A stretch of DNA of 64,000 nt from Pseudomonas fluorescens (GTDB taxonomy: Bacteria > Pseudomonadota > Gammaproteobacteria > Pseudomonadales > Pseudomonadaceae): positions 124,001 to 188,000 of the forward strand of contig NZ_LT907842.1 in assembly GCF_900215245.1 (NCBI RefSeq), given 5' to 3'. The position numbers and the translations under genes are program-made. Below the pieces are notes generated by a model. It was not told where the DNA came from. It made no database searches and was given only the letters and a program-made list of their open reading frames with translations. Positions 46,054 through 53,887 of the stretch are shown here, one piece after another. Each line of letters opens with the position of its first letter. Position 1 is the stretch's first letter.

Positions 46054-46460
46054 GTCGTTTCAGGACCCATTGGAAGTTTAAGTTTAGAAGTCATGCAGTG
46101 GCGCCCGTCCCTCGCCCAGGCTGGCTGGGGTAGGCGGTTAGCGCGGTGGCGCAAATGGTGCCCGATCAACGGCAGCAACGCCATTAATTACTGAACATAT
46201 GCCACGGCCGTGCGGTTAACGGCACTGGATATAGAGCCTTGGCAGCGCCTAAAACCGGCGGATTGTCTTGGACGAGGTGTGAAAATTTCGTGCAGCGAAT
46301 AGTTTCGACACACAAAATCCTGAACAGGCTGGAAACCAATGTGGGAGCGGGCTTGCCCGCGATTGCAGTGTGTCAGTCAAAACTTCTGATACTGATACAT
46401 CGCAATCGCGGGCAAGCCCGCTCCCACAGGGATTGTGCTCACTTCAAATCAAGTGATCGA
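46054..46460. other. 407-base intergenic region upstream of the LtaS-like gene
   Basis: No gene seen. The left part should carry the LtaS-like promoter; I cannot pick a clear -35/-10. The right part is a REPIN (46340-46428), just downstream of the small membrane protein gene. Confidence 0.5.
46340..46428. repeat. REPIN (paired Pseudomonas REP palindromes)
   Basis: Two oppositely oriented copies, TGTGGGAGCGGGCTTGCCCG followed by CGAT, and the reverse complement ending in GGGCAAGCCCGCTCCCACA, are separated by about 40 bases. The arrangement is a typical REP doublet. The same core recurs at 55782-55870 and 59851-59941. Confidence 0.9.
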
Positions 46461-46652
46461 TCAGATCCGCACGTTACCGCGCGGCCCGGCAATCGCCCAG
46501 ATGATCAGGCCCAATACCGGCAGCAACAGGATCAGCAGGATCCACAGCACTTTGGCGCCAGTGCTGGCGCCACTTTTGAACACGTTGATGATCGCCCAGA
46601 TATCCAGCGCCAGAATGATCAGGCCGATAAGACCGTTGAAAGTGGAACCCAT
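46461..46652 (-). CDS. Small PLDc_N-type membrane protein
   Basis: A 63-residue protein from ATG 46652 (MGSTFNGLIGLIILALDIWA), with TTAGGAG upstream. It has two membrane helices and the PLDc_N pattern (ALDIWAIINVFKSG, then LWILLILLLPVLGLIIWAIAGPRG), as in the N-terminal segments of cardiolipin synthases. It lacks any catalytic HKD domain. Stand-alone members are common in Pseudomonas and have no assigned function. Confidence 0.85.
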   Translation of the reverse strand: MGSTFNGLIGLIILALDIWAIINVFKSGASTGAKVLWILLILLLPVLGLIIWAIAGPRGNVRI

Positions 46653-46719
46653 GGTGTCGCTCCTAAGTGAGGGCATGCACTTGTAGGATAGTCAGCCCTG
46701 GCAGGGGTTCCGTTTTATT

Positions 46720-47250
46720 TCAGACATGAACGGCGACTTTCAAGGCTTCCAGCGACGGCTCGGCCTTGATCCCTACTTCGGCGCACAGTTGCAACACGCG
46801 CGGCAGGTCGTTGCCATACACCAATACGGCCTGAATCTCGTCATCGAGCAATTGGCTGAAGTTGAGCAGCACATAGCCGCCATCTTCCGGGCTCAGGGCG
46901 CTCATCTGGATCTGGATACGATTGAGTGCGGTAAGGTCTTCGGTCTTGGCCAACTGCTTGGGCTTGAGATTGAACGCCACGCCCGGGCCGAAGGACGCGA
47001 CGATCTGCGCAAACAGATCGCCATAGGTGTCGGCCTGGAACAAGACGGTGTCCGGCAGGCTGCCCACCACCACCCACTCACCCAATGGGATAGGAAACGA
47101 GTCGTCGTAGTTGATATCCGGATTGGCCGCCAGAAAGGCCGCAGGGTCCGCGTAGGCCTGGGCCGCTTCTTCGGCGATGCGTACCACTTCGTCCTCCCCC
47201 ATGACGCCGGCGCTGATTTTGCTGATGAGTTCGACGAGGGCGGTTTGCAT
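46720..47250 (-). CDS. Conserved hypothetical protein, soluble
   Basis: A 176-residue acidic protein I do not recognise. It has no signal peptide, membrane helix or catalytic motif. Hydrophobic and polar residues alternate as in a mixed alpha/beta fold (WVVVGSLPDTVLFQADTYGDLFAQIVASFGPGVAF; EDGGYVLLNFSQLLDDEIQAVLVYGNDL). It lies 41 bases downstream of the ankyrin-repeat gene on the same strand, so the two probably form an operon. The coding nature is supported by codon use and the absence of a competing frame. Confidence 0.65.
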   Translation of the reverse strand: MQTALVELISKISAGVMGEDEVVRIAEEAAQAYADPAAFLAANPDINYDDSFPIPLGEWVVVGSLPDTVLFQADTYGDLFAQIVASFGPGVAFNLKPKQLAKTEDLTALNRIQIQMSALSPEDGGYVLLNFSQLLDDEIQAVLVYGNDLPRVLQLCAEVGIKAEPSLEALKVAVHV

Positions 47251-47291
47251 GGGAAGGTCCTGTGGCGGGCGGGTTTTTAAGGGCGCGTAGC

Positions 47292-47807
47292 CTACACCAG
47301 TTTTTGCAACTGCGCCGCCGTATCCGCCGCCCCCATGGTTTGCGCCGCCGCCAACGCAGTCGCGCCCTGGGCGTCAGTGGCCTTGGGGTTGGCGCCTTTG
47401 CCAAGCAGGTAGTCGACCATTTCCACGCGGTTGAACATCGCGGCCATCATCAGCGCGGTGCGCCCATCCGCGGATGATGCATCAACCGGCGCACCCCCTT
47501 CGATCAGTGCGGTGACCACGGGCAGGTTGCCCTTGAATGCAGCACCGGCGATCGGCAGCTGGTTTTTGTCATTGGCGATCTGCGGGTCGGCCTTGAACTC
47601 CAGCAGCACTTTGACCGCATCGGCGTGGCCGTGATAGGCCGCAAGCATAAGCAAGGTATCGCCATTATGGTTGCGCAGGTTCGGCGGCAAGCCTTTGGCC
47701 AGCAGCGCAGCGAGCATGGCGGCGTCGCCTCGGCGCGCCACGTCAAAGACCTGTTCGGCAAATTCGGCAGCTTCGTCTTCGGTCATTTGTTTGGGCTGGT
47801 CTGACAT
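47292..47807 (-). CDS. Ankyrin-repeat protein
   Basis: A 171-residue protein from ATG 47807 (MSDQPKQMTEDEAAEF), with AAGGAG upstream. It has about four ankyrin repeats between residues ~20 and 165: LRNHNGDTLLMLAAYHGHADAVKVLLE, then DKNQLPIAGAAFKGNLPVVTALIEGGA and ADGRTALMMAAMFNRVEMVDYLLGKGA. No signal peptide is present, so it is probably a cytoplasmic protein-binding module. The likely operon partner is the hypothetical gene downstream. The binding partner is unknown. Confidence 0.9.
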   Translation of the reverse strand: MSDQPKQMTEDEAAEFAEQVFDVARRGDAAMLAALLAKGLPPNLRNHNGDTLLMLAAYHGHADAVKVLLEFKADPQIANDKNQLPIAGAAFKGNLPVVTALIEGGAPVDASSADGRTALMMAAMFNRVEMVDYLLGKGANPKATDAQGATALAAAQTMGAADTAAQLQKLV

Positions 47808-47905
47808 GTGGGGGCTCCTTGTCTGGTGTGCTTTATAGGCGCCCAGTGTCGCGACGGAGTTCCCCACTGTCATGCCTTTTTTGCCAAAAGCGGCCATAGC
47901 CAGAA

Positions 47906-49732
47906 TCAATAACGAAACTGCCCGCCCTGGATCTGCGCCAACAGCTGCCCGGTGACCGGCACATAGCTGTCCGAGCCTGGAAGCCAGGCGTAGACCGGGT
48001 CATTACCGGCTTTATCCGGGTCAAACGCTTCCTCCTTGAGCTTCACTTTCTGGTATTTGAAGGTGCCGGTGGTTTCCATCTTGACTTTAATGCGCAGAAA
48101 TAACGGCACCGCATAGTGCGGCAACTGGCCGTGGGCGAACTGGAGCAATTCACGCATGTCCAGGGACGCCAGGGATTCGCTCGGGGTGATGGCGACCATC
48201 CCCGCCCGGCCGTTGGTGTTTTCGATCTCGACGCCGTACGCCACCACTTCGGCGATCTGCGGATGTTGCAGCAGGACGTTTTCCACTTCGGTGGTCGAAA
48301 CGTTCTCACCCTTCCAGCGATACGTATCCCCCAGGCGGTCGACGAACTGAGCATGGCCGAAGCCGATACTGCGCAACAAGTCGCCGGTATTGAAGTAGCG
48401 GTCGCCCTTCTCGAACACATCCGTGAGCACCACCTTGCGGTTCTTTTCCGGGTCGGTGTACCCGTCGAAGGGTGACTTTTCATCAATCCTGGCCAGCAGC
48501 AGCCCCTGCCCGCCCGTTTGCACCTTGCGCATCAAACCATCACTGCCACGAATCGGTTCACCCGTGTCGGGGGCATACGCCACCAGTGCCCAGTGCTGCA
48601 GGCAAAAGCCGATGGTGTTATCGAAATTCAACACATTGGTGAAGCCGATATTGCCGTCGCTGGCAGCGTACAGCTCGCAGATATGCTCAACGCCATAGCG
48701 CTGCTTGAACTGTGCCCAGACGCCGGGGCGCAAGCCATTGCCGACCATCTTGGTCACACGGTTATCACCGTCCTGCGCGCTGGGCGGCTGATCGAGCAGG
48801 TAGCGGCACAACTCGCCGACATAACCCAGGGTCGTCGCGTTGAACTTGCGCGCATCATCCCAAAACTGACTGGCACTGAATTTACGCCGGATGGCAAACC
48901 CCGACGCGCCGACAATCGCCGAGCCCCAGCACACACACAGCCCGGTGGCGTGGTACAGCGGCAACGTGCAATACAGGACATCCTGCGGCCCCATGTCCAG
49001 GGCGATACTGCCAAAGCTCACAGCGGTTTTGGTCCAGCGGCCGTGTTTCATGATCCCGGCCTTGGGCAAGCCCGTGGTGCCGGAGGTGTAGATATAGAAA
49101 CACGGGTCATTGAAAAAGACCTGCTCGGTGCTGGCGGGGTTGCTCATCGCGCAGCCGGCGCTGGCCACCATCAGGTCGATGTAGCCATCAGGCACAGCAG
49201 CAAATGGTTGATCGGCGACAAACCAGGTGCGCTCGGCCTTGATCGCGACTTGATCGCGCACCGCAGTAAAGGCGGGCACCAACTCCGCCCCCACGACAAT
49301 TGCCACCGGGGTCACCAGGTTGAGGCTGTGCACCAGCGCCGCCTGGGTTTGCGCGGTATTGAGCATGGCGCAGATACCCCCCAGTTTCGCCACGGCCAGC
49401 ACAGTGAGCAGTAATTCCGGCCGATTCTCGATGAACAGCGCGACCACATCACCCTTGCCGATGCCCTGCTCGTGCAGATGATGAGCGATACGATTGGCGC
49501 GCTGGTTGGCTTCGCTGTAGCTGAGCACGCTGTCGCCGTACAACAACGCCGCACCGTCGGGATTACGCAGCACCGCCTGCTCGAACTGCCACCCGAGGCC
49601 GCAAGGTTGCCCTGGGTCAGTGACATTCGCGGCACGCATCCCGCGTACCACGCGCGGCAGGGCGCGAACAATTGCCGGCACCTTTCGCAGCATTTTGCGC
49701 CAAGTGATCATGTCGTCTTGCGGATGGCTCAT
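47906..49732 (-). CDS. Long-chain acyl-CoA synthetase (FATP/FadD-like)
   Basis: A 608-residue ANL-superfamily enzyme from ATG 49732 (MSHPQDDMITWRKM). The AMP-binding motif is YIYTSGTTGLPKAG. Further core motifs are ELYAASDGNIGFTN, RYFNTGDLLRSIGFGHAQFVDRLGDTYRWKGENVSTTEVE and the C-terminal catalytic Lys region (TTGTFKYQKVKLKEE). The last of these matches very-long-chain or FATP-type synthetases. It activates long-chain fatty acids to acyl-CoA through an acyl-adenylate. It is monocistronic, with a 395-base upstream region containing a long inverted repeat. Chain-length preference is unknown. Confidence 0.9.
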   Translation of the reverse strand: MSHPQDDMITWRKMLRKVPAIVRALPRVVRGMRAANVTDPGQPCGLGWQFEQAVLRNPDGAALLYGDSVLSYSEANQRANRIAHHLHEQGIGKGDVVALFIENRPELLLTVLAVAKLGGICAMLNTAQTQAALVHSLNLVTPVAIVVGAELVPAFTAVRDQVAIKAERTWFVADQPFAAVPDGYIDLMVASAGCAMSNPASTEQVFFNDPCFYIYTSGTTGLPKAGIMKHGRWTKTAVSFGSIALDMGPQDVLYCTLPLYHATGLCVCWGSAIVGASGFAIRRKFSASQFWDDARKFNATTLGYVGELCRYLLDQPPSAQDGDNRVTKMVGNGLRPGVWAQFKQRYGVEHICELYAASDGNIGFTNVLNFDNTIGFCLQHWALVAYAPDTGEPIRGSDGLMRKVQTGGQGLLLARIDEKSPFDGYTDPEKNRKVVLTDVFEKGDRYFNTGDLLRSIGFGHAQFVDRLGDTYRWKGENVSTTEVENVLLQHPQIAEVVAYGVEIENTNGRAGMVAITPSESLASLDMRELLQFAHGQLPHYAVPLFLRIKVKMETTGTFKYQKVKLKEEAFDPDKAGNDPVYAWLPGSDSYVPVTGQLLAQIQGGQFRY

Positions 49733-49958
49733 GGCGGAACGTCCTTTGTTGTTGTTCTTCGTATGATCCAGGAACAGCGGTAACCCAGTAGGCGGCACGC
49801 CGAATACCTTGCAGGAAAATACGCCCGCCATTCTTTGGCTGTACATGCAGGATTTGAAAAGTTTTGTATCCCGTGCCGAAGGCCACACCCAGGGAATTTT
49901 ACGCAGCCATCACAGTCATTATCAGCAGTGGCGGGCTGAAACGGGTGGCCCGAACAAC

Positions 49959-49998
49959 GCAAAATGCAGGATGCACGATGGCCATTCATGCATTTTGC
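49959..49998. promoter_or_regulatory. 10-bp perfect inverted repeat with 20-base spacer
   Basis: GCAAAATGCA (49959-49968) and TGCATTTTGC (49989-49998) are perfect reverse complements. A related GATGCA lies between them. The arm spacing (about three helical turns centre to centre) fits two dimer sites for a regulator. It sits about 68 bases upstream of the sigma-54-like promoter, where an enhancer site could be. Confidence 0.45.
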
Positions 49999-50065
49999 AC
50001 GAAACTGGAAATCCTATAAATTTTCAACTTATTGATTTATAACGATTTTTTACAAATCACAATAC

Positions 50066-50081
50066 TGGCACAATCACTGCA
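50066..50081 (+). promoter_or_regulatory. Sigma-54 (RpoN) -24/-12 promoter for DUF3509
   Basis: TGGCACAATCACTGCA matches the consensus TGGCAC-N5-TTGCA at all but one position, with the invariant GG and GC exactly 10 bases apart. The -12 element lies 47 bases before the ATG at 50128, leaving a leader of about 35 bases. Confidence 0.6.
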
Positions 50082-50127
50082 CCTATCTCTCCATGCTTGC
50101 CAACTTGAGCCAACGGAGCTGATAGAC

Positions 50128-50406
50128 ATGAGCCTGATCCAAGATAAATTCGCTTCTGTATTCTCCCAATACGACGTCACCACTCAGCCACGTCCTGACG
50201 GCGGTATCCTGCTGACCTTGCGCAACAGCGAAGGCAAACAGGTCAAGCGCTCGATCTCGTACCAGCAGTTGCACACTGCTGACCAACTGACTTGGGTGAT
50301 CAGCGCCATTCGCCGCGACTTGGCCGAACAGGCCAGCGATTTGCCACAGATTTCGATGCTGCAAAGCCAGAACCGCTTTGCCCTGCCGACTTACCATTCG
50401 GCCTAA
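50128..50406 (+). CDS. DUF3509 protein
   Basis: A 92-residue soluble protein (MSLIQDKFASVFSQYDVTTQ at the start), with CGGAG upstream of the ATG. It matches the short DUF3509 family of pseudomonads: PDGGILLTLRNSEGKQVKRSISYQQL, then LTWVISAIRRDLAEQASDLP. Function is unknown. The gene is monocistronic between a sigma-54-like promoter and a strong terminator, suggesting control by nitrogen, carbon or motility-linked enhancer-binding proteins. Confidence 0.82.
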   Translation: MSLIQDKFASVFSQYDVTTQPRPDGGILLTLRNSEGKQVKRSISYQQLHTADQLTWVISAIRRDLAEQASDLPQISMLQSQNRFALPTYHSA

Positions 50407-50424
50407 GCAACACCGATAACAGCC

Positions 50425-50473
50425 GATAAAAAAAGGGCCGCGACGCCGTTAAGCGTCGCGGCCCTTTTTTATC
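50425..50473. terminator. Bidirectional rho-independent terminator
   Basis: GGGCCGCGACGC and GCGTCGCGGCCC form a 12-bp stem around CGTTAA, with A- and T-tracts on the two sides. It separates the DUF3509 gene from the convergent HTH gene. Confidence 0.93.
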
Positions 50474-50476
50474 GCG

Positions 50477-50746
50477 TCAGCACAGGCCCTGGCGTGCCGC
50501 TTCATTCATCGCCTGCACGCGATTGGTGACGTCCAGCTTGGCGTAGATGTTACGCAGATGGAATTTCACTGCGGCTTCAGAGGTGGCGCGAATCTGGCTG
50601 ATCTCCCACACCGTCTTGCCTTCAGCGGCCCACCGCAAGATTTCCAGCTCGGTCGGCGTGAGGGGTTTGCCGCCTCGGCTCAGACGCCTTCTAACGCCCA
50701 CAGGCTCGGTCACCGGCGTACGACACGACTCCTCTCGGCCACTCAT
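50477..50746 (-). CDS. LuxR-type HTH-only regulator (GerE domain)
   Basis: An 89-residue protein from ATG 50746 (MSGREESCRTPV), with AGGAGAG upstream. It has a short basic leader and one LuxR/GerE helix-turn-helix: LTPTELEILRWAAEGKTVWEISQIRATSEAAVKFHLRNIYAKLDVTNRVQAMNEA. There is no autoinducer-binding or receiver domain. Free GerE-domain proteins can act like constitutive DNA-binding fragments. It could be an intact small regulator or the truncated remains of a larger LuxR gene. Targets are unknown. Confidence 0.82.
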   Translation of the reverse strand: MSGREESCRTPVTEPVGVRRRLSRGGKPLTPTELEILRWAAEGKTVWEISQIRATSEAAVKFHLRNIYAKLDVTNRVQAMNEAARQGLC

Positions 50747-50954
50747 TGAACGCTCTCCTGTAGTAGTGAATGCCCTACCACCTTTCGTATTCCTGCTATT
50801 GACAGGTGATATAAACATCGAGTCAGGAGAGAGTTACATAACGAATGGAATCAAGGCATAAGTCGCCGCATAAACAGCGATGCCTTACAAATAATTAGGT
50901 TTATTCCCACAGCAACTTCCAAATTGTCGGGGTTGCATATTCAAATACGTGTAA

Positions 50955-51485
50955 TTAGTCGTCCAATCCTGGAATACGAGCGGCAATATCGCTGCCGGTG
51001 AATTCAGGCACTGCGCCGTCAGCGCAGTTGAACAGGCGCAGTGTCACACAGTGGGGGTTCTCACCCATGTCGAACCAATGCGGCGTTCCCGCCGGAATCA
51101 CCAGCAGGTCATTTTTCTCACAGCGTACGGCGTAGATGTACTCGCCCACATGCACGGCAAACAGGCCAACGCCGGCGATGAAGAAGCGCACTTCGTCGTC
51201 GCTGTAACGACGCTCGTCAAGGTACTGGGCACGCAGCTCGGCTTTCTGCGGGTGGTCGTTCGTCACGCTGAGCACTTGCACAGCACCATAACCCAGCGCA
51301 TCGATCTGCCCTTGGTAGGCCGCGATCATTTCAGCGTCGCTGGCCCCCTTCTCGACAGGGCTGGGCTGCCAGCGTTCGAACCGCACACCCTGCTCGGCCA
51401 AGGCCGCAGCGATATCGTCAAAATGGGTCAGGACTTTGTTTGGGGTGTCCGGTGTGGCCACGTGATAAACAGCTACATAACTCAT
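50955..51485 (-). CDS. Acireductone dioxygenase homologue lacking the HxH metal ligands
   Basis: A 176-residue cupin closely resembling MtnD of the methionine salvage pathway over its full length (YHVATPDTPNKVLTHFDDIA; DEVRFFIAGVGLFAVHVGEYIYAV; GTPHWFDMGENPHCVTLRLF). True enzymes carry HxHxxxE in DEHRHGEDEVRFF. Here the stretch reads DERRYSDDEVRFF, so the two His are Arg92 and Tyr94, while Glu98 and His136 remain. Binding of Fe or Ni, and so activity, is doubtful. The ATG overlaps the MFS stop (ATGA). The mtnB and mtnC genes that I remember at this place in P. aeruginosa are absent. Confidence 0.85.
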   Translation of the reverse strand: MSYVAVYHVATPDTPNKVLTHFDDIAAALAEQGVRFERWQPSPVEKGASDAEMIAAYQGQIDALGYGAVQVLSVTNDHPQKAELRAQYLDERRYSDDEVRFFIAGVGLFAVHVGEYIYAVRCEKNDLLVIPAGTPHWFDMGENPHCVTLRLFNCADGAVPEFTGSDIAARIPGLDD

Positions 51486-52648
51486 TGCACGGTTCCTCGG
51501 TTCGGCTCTTGCAATCGAAGGCCAATGATAACGGCGGCGGCCAGGGCCGCGACGCTGGCGATGCTGAACGTCAGGGTCGGCCCCATCAGGTTCCAGCTAT
51601 ACCCGGAATACAGCGTCCCCAGGGCGCCCCCGGTTCCGGCCAAAGCAGCATAGAGCGCCTGGCCCTGGCCTTGTTGTTTAGCGCCGAAACTGCGTTGCAC
51701 AAAAGCAATGGCGGCCGCATGAAAGCTGCCGAAGGTGGCGGCATGCATCACCTGCGCCAGCAGCAGCACCCACAAGAACTCAGCAAACGAGCCCAGCAGC
51801 AACCAGCGTACCGACGCCAACAGGAAGCTGGCCAGCAGCACCCGTCGCACCGAAAAGCGTGTGAGGATACGGCTCATGGCCAGGAACATCAGCACTTCCG
51901 CAACAACGCCGACAGCCCACAGCATACCAATCAGGCCACGGCTGTAGCCCAAATGCTCCAGGTGCAGGGTAAGGAAGGTGTAATACGGGCCGTGGCTCAT
52001 TTGCATCAACGCCACGCAGGCATAAAACGCCAGGACGCCGGGGCTGCGCAACTGCTTGAGAAAACCATCGCCGGGCGAACGATTGCCCTGGCTGGCGGGC
52101 TGCGCATTCGGCACCCACAGGCTGGCGCCGATGATGCCGGCCATGATCACCACGACCACCACCGGGTAAATGTCCAGGCTCAGCCAGTCGAACAAGCGGC
52201 CCATAATCACCACGGTGAGGATGAAGCCGATCGAGCCCCACAGGCGGATCTGACTGTAGCGCGATGTCTGCTTTTGCAGGTGCGCCAGGGTAATGACTTC
52301 AAACTGCGGCAACACCGCATGCCAAAAAAATGCGTGCAACGCCATGACCAACGCCAGCCAGGCGTAGGTTTTGCTCACAAATATCAGCGCAAAGCTTGCC
52401 AGGGTGCACACCGCGCCAAATCGCACGATGGCCAGCCGTCGGCCGGTGTAGTCGCCCAACCAACCCCACAGGTTCGGCGCCACGCAGCGCATCAGCATGG
52501 GGATGGCCACCAGCTCGCCGATACGCGCGCTGGAGAACCCCAGGTGATCAAAGTACAGCGCCAGGAAAGGTGCCGTCGCCCCCAGCAGGGCGAAGTAGAA
52601 CAGGTAGAAGCTGGAGAGTCGCCAGTACGGGAGGGCTGTCACGGTCAA
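51482..52648 (-). CDS. MFS transporter (HcaT/LacY-like group)
   Basis: A 388-residue, twelve-helix transporter. The start is TTG 52648 or, 6 bases later, GTG 52642; neither has a strong Shine-Dalgarno sequence, so coupling to aroC 5 bases upstream is likely. Loop 2-3 is WGWLGDYTGRRLAIVRFGA. The overall pattern (FYLFYFALLGATAPFLALYFDHLGFSSARIGELVAI) matches the HcaT (3-phenylpropionate) and nucleoside/MFS_1-like branch. The gene follows aroC in other pseudomonads too. Translational coupling continues into the MtnD homologue. The substrate is unknown. Confidence 0.88.
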   Translation of the reverse strand: MTVTALPYWRLSSFYLFYFALLGATAPFLALYFDHLGFSSARIGELVAIPMLMRCVAPNLWGWLGDYTGRRLAIVRFGAVCTLASFALIFVSKTYAWLALVMALHAFFWHAVLPQFEVITLAHLQKQTSRYSQIRLWGSIGFILTVVIMGRLFDWLSLDIYPVVVVVIMAGIIGASLWVPNAQPASQGNRSPGDGFLKQLRSPGVLAFYACVALMQMSHGPYYTFLTLHLEHLGYSRGLIGMLWAVGVVAEVLMFLAMSRILTRFSVRRVLLASFLLASVRWLLLGSFAEFLWVLLLAQVMHAATFGSFHAAAIAFVQRSFGAKQQGQGQALYAALAGTGGALGTLYSGYSWNLMGPTLTFSIASVAALAAAVIIGLRLQEPNRGTVQ

Positions 52649-52652
52649 GCCG

Positions 52653-53744
52653 TCACAGCTGGCCCAGTATCGGCGTACTCACGCGCACCTCGGCATTTTG
52701 CCCACGGTTGCGCAGCAGGTGGTCCATCAACACGATAGCCATCATCGCCTCGGCAATCGGCGTGGCACGGATGCCGACGCACGGGTCGTGGCGGCCCTTG
52801 GTGATGACGTCGACCGGGTTGCCGTTGACATCAATCGAACGGCCCGGCGTGGTGATGCTCGACGTCGCCTTGAGGGCCAGGTGCGCCACAATCGGCTGGC
52901 CGGAGGAAATACCGCCGAGGATGCCACCCGCGTTGTTGCTGAGAAAACCTTGCGGTGTCAGCTCATCGCGATGCTCGGTGCCACGCTGGGCGACACAGGC
53001 AAAACCGGCGCCGATTTCCACGCCCTTGACCGCGTTGATGCTCATCAACGCGTGGGCCAGTTCGGCATCCAGGCGGTCGAAGATCGGCTCGCCCAGGCCT
53101 GGCTTCACGCCTTCGGCGACCACGGTGATCCTGGCGCCGACGGAGTCCTGATCGCGCCGCAACTGGTCCATGTAGGCTTCCAGCTCCGGTACCTTGTCCG
53201 GGTCAGGGCTGAAGAATGCGTTGTCATCGACACTGTCCCAGGTCTTGAACGGGATCTCGATCGGGCCCAATTGGCTCATGTAGCCACGCACGACAATGCC
53301 CTGGGTGGCCAGGTACTTCTTGGCGATCGCACCGGCGGCCACTCGCATGGCGGTTTCGCGGGCCGAGCTGCGGCCACCGCCACGGTAGTCGCGTTCGCCG
53401 TATTTGTGGTGGTAGGTGTAGTCGGCGTGGGCCGGGCGGAACAGATCCTTGATTGCCGAGTAGTCCTTGGACTTCTGGTCGGTATTGCGGATCAGCAAGC
53501 CAATGGCGCAGCCGGTGGTGCGGCCTTCGAACACGCCGGAGAGAATCTCGACTTCGTCGGGCTCCTGGCGCTGGGTCGTGTGGCGGCTGGTGCCGGGCTT
53601 GCGGCGATCGAGGTCGCGCTGCAGGTCTTCCAGAGACAGCTCGAGGCCGGGCGGGCAGCCGTCGACAATGGCGACCAACGCCGGGCCATGGCTTTCGCCC
53701 GCGGTGGTGACAGTGAACAGCTTGCCGAAGGTATTGCCGGACAT
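52653..53744 (-). CDS. aroC: Chorismate synthase
   Basis: A 363-residue enzyme of usual length. The three family signatures are present: [18 protein letters not shown] near residue 16, AGGAI-like [16 protein letters not shown] near 125, and [19 protein letters not shown] near 325. It converts 5-enolpyruvylshikimate-3-phosphate to chorismate using reduced FMN, the last step of the shikimate pathway. It heads the aroC-MFS-MtnD-like operon. The assignment is certain. Confidence 0.97.
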   Translation of the reverse strand: MSGNTFGKLFTVTTAGESHGPALVAIVDGCPPGLELSLEDLQRDLDRRKPGTSRHTTQRQEPDEVEILSGVFEGRTTGCAIGLLIRNTDQKSKDYSAIKDLFRPAHADYTYHHKYGERDYRGGGRSSARETAMRVAAGAIAKKYLATQGIVVRGYMSQLGPIEIPFKTWDSVDDNAFFSPDPDKVPELEAYMDQLRRDQDSVGARITVVAEGVKPGLGEPIFDRLDAELAHALMSINAVKGVEIGAGFACVAQRGTEHRDELTPQGFLSNNAGGILGGISSGQPIVAHLALKATSSITTPGRSIDVNGNPVDVITKGRHDPCVGIRATPIAEAMMAIVLMDHLLRNRGQNAEVRVSTPILGQL

Positions 53745-53887
53745 GCAGGGCGCTCCGTGAAATCAGTTGAATCAAGTCAACCGTAATAACTTAAGGCCGC
53801 CAGTATACGCAGGCTAACCGACTAGTTCATCCTCGAAACCTTACCGGTAGACGTTGGTCCAACCGGCACCTCCCCAATGATGGCGCG

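Larger units (their letters stand above)
49733..50127. other. 395-base intergenic region between acyl-CoA ligase and DUF3509
   Basis: No gene seen. The region is AT-rich at its right end. It holds a 40-base inverted repeat (49959-49998) and a sigma-54-like promoter (50066-50081), both listed separately. The promoter of the acyl-CoA ligase must lie in its left part but is not obvious. Confidence 0.5.

Noticed and set aside
46340..46428. Palindromic repeat as a transcription terminator or CRISPR repeat
   Set aside because: It matches the dispersed REP doublet family seen at two other places in the window and is not in a regularly spaced array.
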